DNA of 64,000 nucleotides from Adlercreutzia sp910585575 (GCF_951801035.1 NZ_CATOKT010000001.1); one strand, 5' to 3'; positions 1 through 8,480 are shown, counted from the first letter of the stretch. Numbers and translations: made by a program. Notes: generated from the sequence alone by a model not told the origin.

Positions 1-644
1 CGGTAGGCAATCATGCCGTCGCACTTCTGGCACATCTGAGCGTCGGCCACGGTGTTCTGGGCCAGGTTCATGGATTCCGTGAGCCCGAAGGCCACCGAGC
101 GATTGCTCACGGCCTCGGCAATGCGCGCGCACAGGGGGTCATCGCCGTTGTAGACTAGCACCGTCTCCGGCGACCCCTCCAGCGCCTGGATGATGGCACC
201 CTGAATACGGTCGATTTCGCCGCAGCGATCCAGCTGGTCGCGGAACAAATTCAGCAGCACCACATAGGTGGAGCGCAAACGCGGCAGCACGCGGGCAAGC
301 CACAGCTCGTCGCACTCGAAGACCCCCCACTGGGCCGCCGGCTGCTGCAGCAGCGCCGAGGAAATGCCCGCAGCCAAATTCGCACCGGTACGGTTGCAAA
401 TAATCGTGCGACCATCGGCCTCGAACGCATCGGCCAGCAGGTTGTTCGTAGAGGTTTTCCCGTTGGTGCCCACCGTGACAACCGAGCCCACGGTGCATTT
501 GCTCCGCAGCTCATCAAGCAGCGACGGATCGATCTTCAGGGCGATTTTTCCCGGCAGGTTCGCCGCCGGGCGATGGGCCACATGCTTCAAGCCCCAGGTG
601 GACACCGCGCTGGCCGCCTTCGCCAGAGAAAAACGTACACTCAT
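1..644 (-). CDS. murT: Lipid II isoglutaminyl synthase subunit MurT (5' part only)
   Basis: Mur-ligase-like subunit that, with the glutaminase GatD, amidates D-Glu of lipid II to D-isoglutamine in the cytoplasm. Only the first 214 codons are inside the window; the rest lies left of base 1. The P-loop TVGTNGKTST is at residues 57-66 (Lys63), and near the cut edge the CQKCDG pair begins the four-cysteine zinc ribbon that is typical of MurT and absent from ordinary MurC-F ligases. The ATG at 644 follows an AGGTG-like ribosome site. The partner gatD would be expected beyond the left edge. Family call is firm; substrate is inferred from the family. Confidence 0.9.
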   Translation of the reverse strand, partial: MSVRFSLAKAASAVSTWGLKHVAHRPAANLPGKIALKIDPSLLDELRSKCTVGSVVTVGTNGKTSTNNLLADAFEADGRTIICNRTGANLAAGISSALLQQPAAQWGVFECDELWLARVLPRLRSTYVVLLNLFRDQLDRCGEIDRIQGAIIQALEGSPETVLVYNGDDPLCARIAEAVSNRSVAFGLTESMNLAQNTVADAQMCQKCDGMIAY

Positions 645-700
645 GAACGCACCTCGTTGGTTGAGCCGGCGGCCAAAGCCGCCCCACAAATTAGGCTCCT

Positions 701-740
701 AGTATACCGTTGGCCCCGAATGCCCGCACGGGGCCAACGG
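701..740 (-). promoter_or_regulatory. murT promoter region with 11-bp inverted repeat
   Basis: On the minus strand a TATACT -10-like hexamer lies at 706-701, about 60 bases before the murT start. Just upstream is a perfect 11-bp inverted repeat (707-717 with 730-740, 12-base loop) that would overlap the -35 region. It could be an operator, or a terminator stem of an older transcript. No T-run follows on either strand. Confidence 0.4.
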
Positions 741-900
741 AATCCGCACGTTTCACCGCACGACCCGGCGCCGACCGCCGCTGTACCGCCCGCCGCCGCA
801 CGGCCCGGTGCAAGGCGCCGCTGCACCGCCTTGCTTGAAGTTAACTCCAAGCTGTTATGATGAGCCAGAGGAGAAGCAAAGCAAGAGAGGAGCACCCCCT

Positions 901-2043
901 GTGAGATACCGTGAGCTGGGCCGCACCGGCCTTCAGGTTAGCGAGATTGGCTTCGGCGCCGAGTGGATTGGCGGCATGGACCTAGCCGAAGTGCACGCTG
1001 TGGCCGACCGGGGACGAGCGGCCGGCATGAATCTGGTGGACTGTTGGATGGCCGATCCCGCGGTGCGCAGCCGTTTGGGCGAGGTGCTGGCGCCCACTCG
1101 CGATCAGTGGATCATCCAGGGGCATATCGGCTCCACCTGGCAGGACGGCCAGTACGTGCGCACCCGCGACATGGCCCAGGTACGCCCCGCCTTCGACGAT
1201 TTGCTGGAGCGGCTGCAAACCGATCATGTGGAGCTGGGCATGATCCACTACGTGGACCGCGTAGACGAGTTTCGCGAGATCATGGCAGGTCCCTTCATTG
1301 AGTACGTGCGGGAACTTTTAGCCGAGGGGCGCATCCAGCACATCGGGCTTTCCACCCACAACCCCGAGGTAGCGCAGCGAGCGGCCGAAAGCGGCGAGAT
1401 CGAGATGATCATGTTCAGCCTGAACCCGGCCTACGACCTCATGCCCGCCAGCGATGATCTGGAAACCCTGTTCGGCGACTTCGCCGAAGCTGGGGCACGC
1501 ATCGACCCGACGCGCGAGAAACTGTACGCCACCTGTGCGGCCCGCGGCGTGGGTCTGACGGTCATGAAGCCCTATGCCGGCGGTCGTCTGCTTGACGCCG
1601 AGAAGTCGCCCTTCGGCGCAGCCCTGACCGCACCGCAGTGCCTGCACTACTGCCTGACGCGCCAGGCCGTGGCCAGCGTCCTGGCTGGCGTCGAGAGCGT
1701 CGCCCAGCTGGAAGACGCCCTGCGCTATCTGGACGCCACTCCCGAGGAGCTGGACTACGCCAGCATTCTGGCAGCCGCACCGGCCCACGCCTACTTCGGC
1801 CAGTGCATCTACTGCGGCCACTGCCAGCCCTGCACCGTGGGCATCAACATTGCCACGGTGAACAAGTACGCCGATCTGGCCCTGGCCCACGATGACATTC
1901 CGCCCTCGGTGCGCGAGCACTACGAGGCCCTGGACGTGAAGGCCGGCGACTGCACCGGCTGCGGGACCTGCGAGCCCAACTGCCCCTTCGGTGTCCCCAT
2001 TGCCAAGCGCATGGAGGAGACCGCCGCGCTGTTCGGCTGCTAG
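901..2043 (+). CDS. Aldo/keto reductase with C-terminal iron-sulfur cluster domain
   Basis: NAD(P)H-type aldo/keto reductase of the subgroup that carries a C-terminal ferredoxin-like domain; the substrate is unknown. The GTG at 901 is chosen because GAGAGGAG lies 8 bases upstream and the protein then starts MRYRELGRTGLQVSEIG, the usual family beginning; the reading frame is open for 31 further codons upstream without a ribosome site. It gives 380 residues. The barrel occupies about residues 1-290. Cysteines follow at 302/305/308/311 and at 351/354/357/361; the second set, CTGCGTCEPNCP, is a classical 4Fe-4S motif, so electron transfer rather than plain carbonyl reduction is likely. It stands alone, between murT and the tRNA. 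Confidence 0.88.
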   Translation: MRYRELGRTGLQVSEIGFGAEWIGGMDLAEVHAVADRGRAAGMNLVDCWMADPAVRSRLGEVLAPTRDQWIIQGHIGSTWQDGQYVRTRDMAQVRPAFDDLLERLQTDHVELGMIHYVDRVDEFREIMAGPFIEYVRELLAEGRIQHIGLSTHNPEVAQRAAESGEIEMIMFSLNPAYDLMPASDDLETLFGDFAEAGARIDPTREKLYATCAARGVGLTVMKPYAGGRLLDAEKSPFGAALTAPQCLHYCLTRQAVASVLAGVESVAQLEDALRYLDATPEELDYASILAAAPAHAYFGQCIYCGHCQPCTVGINIATVNKYADLALAHDDIPPSVREHYEALDVKAGDCTGCGTCEPNCPFGVPIAKRMEETAALFGC

Positions 2044-2062
2044 CAACCCTTTAGATTTGGGG

Positions 2063-2097
2063 CGCCGACCTACGCACTCGTAATGCGTAGGTCGGCG
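2063..2097. repeat. Perfect 14-bp hairpin copying the tRNA-Thr anticodon arm
   Basis: Bases 2063-2076 pair perfectly with 2084-2097 around a 7-base loop CTCGTAA. The segment 2073-2093 is identical, over 21 bases, to 2221-2241 of the tRNA-Thr gene 148 bases further on (anticodon stem, loop and variable region). The tRNA stem has only 5 pairs; here the left arm is extended so that the variable-loop bases also pair. No T-run follows, so it is a poor terminator. It may be a relic attachment site or a copied tRNA fragment. Confidence 0.75.
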
Positions 2098-2193
2098 ATC
2101 ATCTCGTGAATTCGCGATTTTATCGCCGCTTTTCTCCTTGCGCGAGGTGGGCGCATTCGCTATACTTTGCAGTCGCTTCGCAAGAAGCCTTTT

Positions 2194-2269
2194 GCCAACG
2201 TGGCTCAGCTGGTAGAGCAACGCACTCGTAATGCGTAGGTCAGCGGTTCGAATCCGCTCGTTGGCTCCA
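2194..2269 (+). tRNA. tRNA-Thr (anticodon CGT)
   Basis: Seventy-six bases fold as a normal cloverleaf: acceptor GCCAACG/CGTTGGC, D arm GCTC/GAGC, anticodon arm ACGCA-CTCGTAA-TGCGT with CGT at positions 34-36, T arm AGCGG-TTCGAAT-CCGCT. CCA is encoded. It reads the threonine codon ACG. A toxin-antitoxin pair lies directly downstream, as is common at tRNA 3' ends. Confidence 0.97.
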
Positions 2270-2279
2270 TGAATTGCCG

Positions 2280-2307
2280 CAGGCTGGAAGCGAAACCTTC
2301 CAGCCTG
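2280..2307 (+). terminator. Terminator behind tRNA-Thr
   Basis: Perfect 11-bp stem (2280-2290 with 2297-2307), 6-base loop CGAAAC, followed by TTTGCTTTCC. It ends the tRNA transcript before the mntA ribosome site. Confidence 0.8.
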
Positions 2308-2343
2308 TTTGCTTTCCTGCCTATTTGCGCGAAAGGAGGAGTC

Positions 2344-2637
2344 GTGCTTACGCTTTCGAGCATCGAAACCGCCGTTCGCGATATCGCCTCCGAATTCGAC
2401 ATCAGCCGCGTATACCTCTTCGGCTCCTATGCGAGAGGAACCGCTAACGGACAGAGCGACATCGATCTCTGCCTTGAAACTGGCCCGACGTTTTCTCTTT
2501 TTAGTGCAGGAGCCTTTTCGCAATCGCTCGGCCGAATCCTCAACGTGCCCATCGACATAACCACCGAAGCGTCACTCTATAGTTTTGTCAAAGACCAATG
2601 CCTCAAAGATAGGATCCTCGTATATGAACGAATCTGA
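2344..2637 (+). CDS. mntA: MntA-type nucleotidyltransferase antitoxin
   Basis: Small nucleotidyltransferase of the MNT fold. In the HepT/MntA system the antitoxin inactivates the HEPN ribonuclease by adding AMP to its active-site tyrosine. The motif GSYARGTANGQSDIDL (residues 27-42) holds the Gly-Ser pair and the two metal-binding aspartates. The GTG at 2344 is preferred because AAGGAGGA ends 3 bases before it; the frame extends upstream into the tRNA 3' end without a site. It overlaps hepT by 14 bases, so the pair is translated together. GC content is clearly lower than in the genes on either side, which fits acquisition. Confidence 0.9.
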   Translation: MLTLSSIETAVRDIASEFDISRVYLFGSYARGTANGQSDIDLCLETGPTFSLFSAGAFSQSLGRILNVPIDITTEASLYSFVKDQCLKDRILVYERI

Positions 2638-2959
2638 CCGCCTTATCTTGCAGCAGATCCTTGATTACTGCGACAGCATCGCATCACGCATTGAGGAGTT
2701 CGGCATCGACGAGAATCTTTTCATCGAAAACTCGGCCTATTTCGATATGCTCCTCATGCCTGTCTTTCAAATTGGCGAACTTGCCAACGCCCTCACACGC
2801 GAGTTTACCGATGCCGACAGTATGCCCTGGCACGCCATCAACGGTTTCCGCAACATAATCGCCCATGATTACGGCGTCGTTGATTCCCTTTGGGCGTGGA
2901 ACACCATTCAGTTCGACATTCCCGCACTAGCAGCGCATCTCAAGGAAATACTCAACTAG
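2624..2959 (+). CDS. hepT: HepT-type HEPN ribonuclease toxin
   Basis: HEPN-domain toxin, 111 residues, partner of the preceding MntA. The catalytic motif RNIIAHDY (Arg76, His81, Tyr83) matches the HepT R-X4-H-X-Y signature; the tyrosine is the residue AMPylated by MntA in studied pairs. The ATG at 2624 lies inside the 3' end of mntA; an in-frame upstream ATG at 2585 would add 13 residues unlike the family. The stop is followed at once by the broken end of a minus-strand gene (2952-3053), so this module replaced older sequence. Confidence 0.9.
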   Translation: MNESDRLILQQILDYCDSIASRIEEFGIDENLFIENSAYFDMLLMPVFQIGELANALTREFTDADSMPWHAINGFRNIIAHDYGVVDSLWAWNTIQFDIPALAAHLKEILN

Positions 2960-3053
2960 CACTCCAAAAAAGTCGAGGTCTGTCCAACTCGCGGTGCAGC
3001 TTCCAGTCCGACCACTCGTCGGACTCGTACAAAATACCGACGCGCTTCGCCAT
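2952..3053 (-). pseudogene. 5' stump of the gene once following the ABC transporter operon
   Basis: The stop of the ABC ATPase and an ATG overlap as TAATG at 3055-3051, the classic coupling of an operon. From that ATG the frame reads MAKRVGILYESDEWSDWKLH and three more codons, a convincing protein start, then runs into unrelated residues and stops at 2952, inside the 3' end of hepT. About 23 codons of the original gene survive. The beginning is reminiscent of ATP-grasp (RimK-like) proteins, but this is a recollection and not certain. The MntA-HepT module appears to have removed the remainder. Confidence 0.6.
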
Positions 3054-3802
3054 TACATGCTCCATTCCAGCAAGCGCCCTAGGAAGCGCTGCAGCTCGGG
3101 GGTTTGCGGGTTATCGAAGATACGGGCACTCGGCCCGTACTCCATGAGGCGTCCCTCGCACAGAAAGGCCACGTCATCGCAGGCATGGCGGGCAAAGCCC
3201 ATCTCGTGGGTCACAATGACGAAACGCGTGCCCGCTTCTTTAAGATCACGAATGACATCGAGCACTTCCGTGGTGTACTCAGGGTCAAGGGCGCTGGTGG
3301 GCTCGTCGAGCAGCAGCAGCTCCGGCCGCGCCGCCAGGGCTCGCGCGATGGCCACGCGCTGCTTCTGGCCGCCGGACAGCTGAGCCGGGCGCTTCTCCGC
3401 CTCACCCTTCAACCCCAAACGCGCCAGCAGCGCTTGCGCGCGGTCAGCCGCTTCGGCCACCTCGATGCCGTGGACCACTCGCAACGGCAGCGCCACGTTT
3501 TCCAACGCCGTCAGGTGATGGAACAAGCCGCCGTCTTGGAACACGAATCCCAGTTGGGCGCGATAGGCACGCAAACCCGCCTCGTCGGTCGGCACCGCCT
3601 TGCCGCCCACGGCAAGGGTGCCCGACGAAGGGGGCAGCAAGCCGCCCAAAATGCGCAGCAGCGTCGATTTTCCGCCGCCCGACGGCCCGATAATGGCCAA
3701 GGCGGTTACCTCTTCTTCAAGCGTCACGTCGCGCAGCACCTCGACGCCGTCAAAGGAGCGCGTGATATGGGAGAGCCGCACGGCCAAAGGCTTAGTGCTC
3801 AT
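3053..3802 (-). CDS. Polar amino acid ABC transporter, ATPase
   Basis: Cytoplasmic ATPase (249 residues) that powers uptake by the permease and lipoprotein encoded just upstream. Walker A GPSGGGKST is at residues 39-47, the signature LSGGQKQR near 143 and Walker B LLLLDEPTSALD near 160, followed by the switch histidine in VIVTHE. The sequence is of the GlnQ/HisP class, which carries polar amino acids; the exact substrate cannot be read. Its start overlaps the permease 3' end by 11 bases. A stump of a fourth operon gene overlaps its stop codon. Confidence 0.93.
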   Translation of the reverse strand: MSTKPLAVRLSHITRSFDGVEVLRDVTLEEEVTALAIIGPSGGGKSTLLRILGGLLPPSSGTLAVGGKAVPTDEAGLRAYRAQLGFVFQDGGLFHHLTALENVALPLRVVHGIEVAEAADRAQALLARLGLKGEAEKRPAQLSGGQKQRVAIARALAARPELLLLDEPTSALDPEYTTEVLDVIRDLKEAGTRFVIVTHEMGFARHACDDVAFLCEGRLMEYGPSARIFDNPQTPELQRFLGRLLEWSM

Positions 3803-4580
3803 AGTCGAGCCTCTTTTCGAACTGGCGGCTGACGAACATCAGGGGCAGCGTAAGGACCAGGTACAACGCTCCCAGCAGCAGGAAGCCGCCGAAGAAGTTG
3901 TAGTTCGTGGCGGTAATCTCGCGCATGGTTTGCGTGAGCTCGATAACGGCGATCACCGACAGCAGCGACGAGTCCTTGATGATGGAGGCCACCTGACCGG
4001 TCAACGCCGGGAGCGTGCGGGCCACCATCTGGGGCGCCACCACGTAGCGCAACGTCTGCGCGCGGGTAAAGCCAACGGCCCGGGCCGCCTCAAGCTGCCC
4101 GCGGTCGATGGACATAAGGCCACCGCGCACAATTTCGGCCAGATAGGCACCCGAGAAGAGCGACAGGATGACAATGCCTGCCACAACGCGGTTGTCGATG
4201 CCCCAAGCCGTGCCGATGATGTAGTAGAAGAAATACACCTGCACGATAAGCGGCGTACCGCGAATGATCTTCACGTACAAATCGCACAGGTAGCGCACCG
4301 GCAGCACGCGGGAGCCCTGGCCCAGGGCCACGGGCACGCCAATGAGCATGCTCAGCACCAGACTGGCTGCCGAAATGCCCACGGTCATGCAGAAGCCGTC
4401 CCAAATGCGCACGCGGTACTGGGCCACGAAATCGAAGTTGAGCGAGATGCCGGCCATGGCCAGCGAAGCCCACACCACGGCCACCACGGCACAGCACACC
4501 AGCAGGTAGTTCAGCGCCGCCTTAGCTGCGCCAACCCGCCCCTCGCCCGAGGCCGTGAAAAGAGAGCCCACCATAGCCAT
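3792..4580 (-). CDS. Polar amino acid ABC transporter, permease
   Basis: Integral membrane permease of the HisM/GlnP class (262 residues from the first ATG). Hydrophobic segments lie near residues 23-45, 60-85 and in the later half, and the EAA-loop region VRGGLMSIDRGQLEAARAVG contacts the ATPase. Two starts are possible, ATG 4580 and ATG 4574; TAAGGGG sits better for 4574. It lies 9 bases after the binding-protein gene and overlaps the ATPase gene, so the three form one operon. Confidence 0.92.
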   Translation of the reverse strand: MAMVGSLFTASGEGRVGAAKAALNYLLVCCAVVAVVWASLAMAGISLNFDFVAQYRVRIWDGFCMTVGISAASLVLSMLIGVPVALGQGSRVLPVRYLCDLYVKIIRGTPLIVQVYFFYYIIGTAWGIDNRVVAGIVILSLFSGAYLAEIVRGGLMSIDRGQLEAARAVGFTRAQTLRYVVAPQMVARTLPALTGQVASIIKDSSLLSVIAVIELTQTMREITATNYNFFGGFLLLGALYLVLTLPLMFVSRQFEKRLDYEH

Positions 4581-4589
4581 CCCCTTAGC

Positions 4590-5528
4590 CTATTCGAAGT
4601 CGAAGAACCACTTGAATCCGTACTCGTCGAAGGCCTTCTTCTCTTCTGCCAGGTACTTCTCGGTCAGACGATCGAACTCGCCATCGGTCTTGGACTGGGC
4701 AATGAAGGCGTTCAGCTGGTCGAGCAGTTCGGTATCGCCCTTCTTCACCGCGATACCCCACGCCTCAGGGTCTTGGAAGGGAATGAACACGGCCTCGGTG
4801 GTGTCGGGGTTGGCCGCATGGTTGCGATAGATGGTCAGCTGGTCGTACAAGAAGCCATCGGCCTTGCCCTGCACTACCTCGGTGACGCAGGCGCTTTCGT
4901 CGGCCAGCCGCACAATCTCAGCGTTGGGAAGGTTTTTCGTGGCGTACACATCACCCGTAGAGCCTGTTTTCACGGCCACTTTCTTCCCCGGCTGGTTCAA
5001 GTCGTCGATGGACTGAACGCCCGATTCGGCGTTGGCCAGAATGGCCAGCTGCGCCATAGCGTAGGGATCGCTGAAGTCCACCGACTGCTTGCGCTCGTCG
5101 GTAATGGTCATGGAGCTGATGACCAGATCGGCCTGGCCCGATTGCAGCGACGGGATGAGGCCGTCCCACGCCGTGTTCTCAATACGCACGTCGTACCCGT
5201 AAGCGGCGCCGAAATCGCGAATGAAATCCACCGCCAAGCCCTCGGGGTTGCCTGCATCGTCCTTAGTCTCGAACGGCGGGTACGCAAGCTCCATGGCCAC
5301 GCGCAGCGTTTTGCCGCCCTCGGCGTTGGCGGCCGAATCCGTCGCGCCTTCGCCGCCTCCCGCGCAACCGCTCAACATAACGACGAGCGCCAGACCCAAC
5401 GCAGCAATCAAAACCGCCAGCCGGAAGTTGCCCGTCACACGCGTCGCCGATAGACCTGCAACGCCCTCCTTCGCGGCAGCGCACCGCACAACCCTTGCGC
5501 TGCGCTTCCCGTTTTCCCAATGCTTCAT
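4590..5528 (-). CDS. Polar amino acid ABC transporter, substrate-binding lipoprotein
   Basis: Extracellular solute-binding protein family 3 lipoprotein that delivers an amino acid to the permease. A hydrophobic stretch (about residues 35-53) ends in the lipobox VMLSGC, after which Gly/Glu-rich linker sequence leads into the mature domain with ELAYPPFETKDDAGNPEGLA, the usual beginning of the family. The start shown leaves about 33 charged residues ahead of the signal sequence, which is long; a GTG at the VTGNFRL codon could be the true start but has no clear ribosome site. It is the first gene of the operon. Confidence 0.9.
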   Translation of the reverse strand: MKHWENGKRSARVVRCAAAKEGVAGLSATRVTGNFRLAVLIAALGLALVVMLSGCAGGGEGATDSAANAEGGKTLRVAMELAYPPFETKDDAGNPEGLAVDFIRDFGAAYGYDVRIENTAWDGLIPSLQSGQADLVISSMTITDERKQSVDFSDPYAMAQLAILANAESGVQSIDDLNQPGKKVAVKTGSTGDVYATKNLPNAEIVRLADESACVTEVVQGKADGFLYDQLTIYRNHAANPDTTEAVFIPFQDPEAWGIAVKKGDTELLDQLNAFIAQSKTDGEFDRLTEKYLAEEKKAFDEYGFKWFFDFE

Positions 5529-5625
5529 GTGCCACTCGCTTTCTCGAAATTTGCTCGCGTACTCGCGGGCAGGTCAGCCTCAGCGGACGACTCTCCGGCT
5601 AAGAAGCCGCGCCCCGTAAGGTGCA

Positions 5626-5650
5626 GTAACCACGCATTCACCATGGTTAC
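5626..5650 (-). promoter_or_regulatory. Inverted repeat in the divergent region between the ABC operon and uvrA2
   Basis: GTAACCA (5626-5632) and TGGTTAC (5644-5650) form a 7-bp inverted repeat with an 11-base spacer, about 100 bases before the binding-protein start and 110 before the UvrA2-like gene. The T-N11-A like spacing is typical of a regulator site. No regulator is encoded alongside, so the binding protein is unknown. Confidence 0.35.
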
Positions 5651-5759
5651 CTTATACCCCAATGTTGCGTCAATGAGTCATTATGCACCATTCACCTTCG
5701 GCCAACGAAACGCCGCCAATACTCGAATCATCTTGTCAAACACGCCGACGAGGGAAACA

Positions 5760-8435
5760 ATGAGAAGGACACCATCCGCCTCTCACAAGCGAGCTACCAT
5801 GACCGATTCCCTCCACCCCCACGACACAAATGCCGAACCGCTGCACTTTCACGAGCCCACCGCCATCGAGGTGCGCGGGGCGCGGGTGCACAACCTGAAG
5901 AACATTTCGCTGGACGTGCCGCTACGCCAGCTGGTGGGCATTGCCGGCGTGTCGGGCTCGGGAAAAAGCTCGCTGGCCCTGGGCGTGCTGTACGCGGAAG
6001 GATCGCGCCGCTACCTGGAGGCCCTTTCAACCTACACGCGACGGCGCATCTCCCAGGCCGGTCGCGCCACGGTGGACGAGGTGCTGCACGTGCCGGCGGC
6101 CCTGGCCCTGCGCCAGCGCCCGGGCATTCCCGGCGTGCACTCCACCTTCGGCACGTCTACGGAGCTGCTTAACTACCTGCGACTTATGTTCTCGCGCCTG
6201 GCCAGCCACGTGTGCCCGAACGGCCACGTGAACGCCCCCACGCTCAACGTGGCGGCCGAGCTGCCCATCACCTGCTCCACCTGCGGCGTGGAATTCTACG
6301 GTCCCTCCGCCGAGGACCTGGCCTTCAACAGCGGCGGCGCCTGCCCCGAGTGCGGCGGCACCGGCGTGGTGCGCACCATTGACGAGAGCACGCTCATTGC
6401 CGACCCGACGCTCACCATCGAGGAAGGCGCCGTAGCGCCCTGGCGCAATCTCATGTGGTCGCTCATGCCCGAAGTGGCAAAGGAGATGGGTGTGCGCATC
6501 GATGTGCCCTACGAAGACCTGACCCCCGAGGAAAAGGACATTGTGCTGCACGGCCCCATGGAGAAGAAGCACATCCTGTACGTGCCGAAGAACAAGAGCC
6601 ACGCGGCGGAGCTGGACTTCACCTACTACAGCGCCGTGAACACCGTGAAGAACGCCCTGGCGAAGGTGAAGGACGAGAAGGGCATGGCCCGCGTGGCGAA
6701 GTTCCTCACCGAAGACGTGTGCCCGTCCTGTCACGGCACGCGCTTGTCCGAGAAGGCGCGCTCGTCCACCATTAATGGGCAGAACTTGGCCCAGGTGACG
6801 GCGCTGTCGCTGGACGACCTGCGCGACTGGATTCCCACGGTGGCCCCGTGGCTGCCCGCGGACATGCGACCCATGTGCGACCAGATTACCACCGAAATGG
6901 CCGAGCCCATCCAGCGCCTTGAGCAACTGGGACTGGGGTATCTGACCCTCGACCGCGCCAGCGAGACGCTCTCCAACGGCGAGCGCCAGCGCGTACAGCT
7001 GACCCGCGCCGTGCGCAGCCGCACCACCGGCGTGCTCTACGTGCTGGACGAGCCCTCCATCGGGCTGCACCCAGCGAACATCGAGGGACTGCTGGGCGTC
7101 ATGGACGACCTGCTGTCCGACGGCAACTCCGTGGTCATGGTAGACCACGACGTGGCCGTGCTGCGCCACGCGAACCACCTCATTGAGATTGGGCCAGGGT
7201 CGGGCGCCGACGGTGGGCGCGTCATTGCCCAGGGGTCGGTGACCCAGGTAGAGTCCAACCCCGCTTCGCGTATCGGGCCATTTCTGGCCGGCACCGCGAA
7301 GGTGCGCGTCCGCACCCCCGTGGCGGCCGACCACCTGTTCGACGAGGGGGCTCTTCGGCTGGAAACGGGCGCCATCCACACCGTGCAGCCGCTGGAGGTG
7401 CGCATTCCGAAAGGGCGCCTGACCGTGGTGACAGGCGTGTCCGGCTCGGGCAAGACCACGCTGGTGCTGGAAAGCCTGGTACTTGGCTTGAAAGCCGCTC
7501 TTGCCGGCCGCACGCTGCCCGGCCATGTGCGCGATATCGACGCACCGGGCATCAACCGCGTCGACCTGGTAGACGCCACCCCCATCGGCGTGAACGTGCG
7601 CTCCACTGTGGGCACCTATTCCGGCGTGCTCGACGAGCTGCGTCGGGAATTCGCAAGGCTGCCCGAGGCGAAGGCGGCGGGGCTCAAGGCCGGCGCGTTC
7701 TCTTACAACACCGGCAGCCTGCGCTGCCCCACCTGCGACGGCACGGGGCAGATTTCCCTCGACGTGCAATTCCTGCCCGACGTGGACATCCCCTGCCCCG
7801 ACTGCCACGGCAGCCGCTACGGCAAGGACGCCTATGCCATCCAAATGAGCGTTGAGGGAGACGTCCAGCTTACCCCAGGTGAAGAACTTCAGCGCGACGG
7901 CGAGACGGCGCAGGGCTCCCATGATCACGGCAGCGATTTCGCACCGGTGCACACCCTCTCGCTGCCGGAAATGCTCTCACTCACCGTCGACCAGGCTCTG
8001 GCGGCTCTTCCCCACCTGAAGAAGGTGCACAGCAAACTGCAAACCCTGCACAACCTGGGGCTCGGCTACCTTACCTTGGGCGAGGCCACGCCGGCACTGT
8101 CCGGCGGCGAGGCCCAGCGCCTGAAGCTGGCCAGCGAAATGCGCCGCGACCAGGAAGACACCCTCTTCGTGTTCGACGAACCCACCATCGGGTTGCACCC
8201 GCTGGACGTGGAAACCCTCATCGAGGTGCTGCAGAAGCTCATCGAGCACGGCGCCACCGTGGTGGTCATCGAGCACGACCTGGACATGATTGCCAACGCC
8301 GACTACCTCATCGACATGGGACCGGGCGGCGGCGAGCAGGGCGGCACGGTAGTCTGCGAGGGCACCCCCGCCCAGGTGGCCGCCTGCCCCGAAAGCATCA
8401 CGGGCAAGTATCTAGCCCAGGAACTGGCCAACTAA
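5760..8435 (+). CDS. UvrA2/DrrC-like excinuclease-family ATPase
   Basis: Tandem ABC ATPase of the UvrA family, 891 residues. The first Walker A is GVSGSGKSSLALG and the second TGVSGSGKTTLVLE; Walker B motifs are VLDEPSIGLHP and VFDEPTIGLHP. Zinc-knuckle pairs CPECGGTG, CPSCHGTR, CPTCDGTG and CPDCHGSR are present. Only about 60 residues separate the first P-loop block from the first cysteine pairs, so the UvrB-binding domain of canonical UvrA is missing, as in UvrA2 and in DrrC-type drug-resistance proteins. The first ABC signature is LSNGE instead of LSGGE. ATG 5760 follows GAGGGA; ATG 5799 would also fit. A role in tolerating DNA-binding drugs rather than in standard repair is inferred. Confidence 0.85.
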   Translation: MRRTPSASHKRATMTDSLHPHDTNAEPLHFHEPTAIEVRGARVHNLKNISLDVPLRQLVGIAGVSGSGKSSLALGVLYAEGSRRYLEALSTYTRRRISQAGRATVDEVLHVPAALALRQRPGIPGVHSTFGTSTELLNYLRLMFSRLASHVCPNGHVNAPTLNVAAELPITCSTCGVEFYGPSAEDLAFNSGGACPECGGTGVVRTIDESTLIADPTLTIEEGAVAPWRNLMWSLMPEVAKEMGVRIDVPYEDLTPEEKDIVLHGPMEKKHILYVPKNKSHAAELDFTYYSAVNTVKNALAKVKDEKGMARVAKFLTEDVCPSCHGTRLSEKARSSTINGQNLAQVTALSLDDLRDWIPTVAPWLPADMRPMCDQITTEMAEPIQRLEQLGLGYLTLDRASETLSNGERQRVQLTRAVRSRTTGVLYVLDEPSIGLHPANIEGLLGVMDDLLSDGNSVVMVDHDVAVLRHANHLIEIGPGSGADGGRVIAQGSVTQVESNPASRIGPFLAGTAKVRVRTPVAADHLFDEGALRLETGAIHTVQPLEVRIPKGRLTVVTGVSGSGKTTLVLESLVLGLKAALAGRTLPGHVRDIDAPGINRVDLVDATPIGVNVRSTVGTYSGVLDELRREFARLPEAKAAGLKAGAFSYNTGSLRCPTCDGTGQISLDVQFLPDVDIPCPDCHGSRYGKDAYAIQMSVEGDVQLTPGEELQRDGETAQGSHDHGSDFAPVHTLSLPEMLSLTVDQALAALPHLKKVHSKLQTLHNLGLGYLTLGEATPALSGGEAQRLKLASEMRRDQEDTLFVFDEPTIGLHPLDVETLIEVLQKLIEHGATVVVIEHDLDMIANADYLIDMGPGGGEQGGTVVCEGTPAQVAACPESITGKYLAQELAN

Positions 8436-8455
8436 CACTCCTTCCCCGCACAAAA

Positions 8456-8480
8456 GACGCCGGCCACAACGGCCGGCGTC
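8456..8480. terminator. Bidirectional terminator between convergent genes
   Basis: Perfect 10-bp GC-rich stem (8456-8465 with 8471-8480) with loop ACAAC, between the stop codons of the UvrA2-like gene and the minus-strand flavoprotein gene. CAAAA precedes it, which gives a T-rich tail on the minus strand. Confidence 0.75.

Noticed and set aside
6027..7952. 641-codon open frame on the minus strand
   Set aside because: Antisense shadow of the UvrA2-like gene in GC-rich codons; no domain, low-complexity His/Gly/Ala make-up. The same holds for 58923-60719 (opposite tex) and 3600-5453 (opposite the ABC operon).
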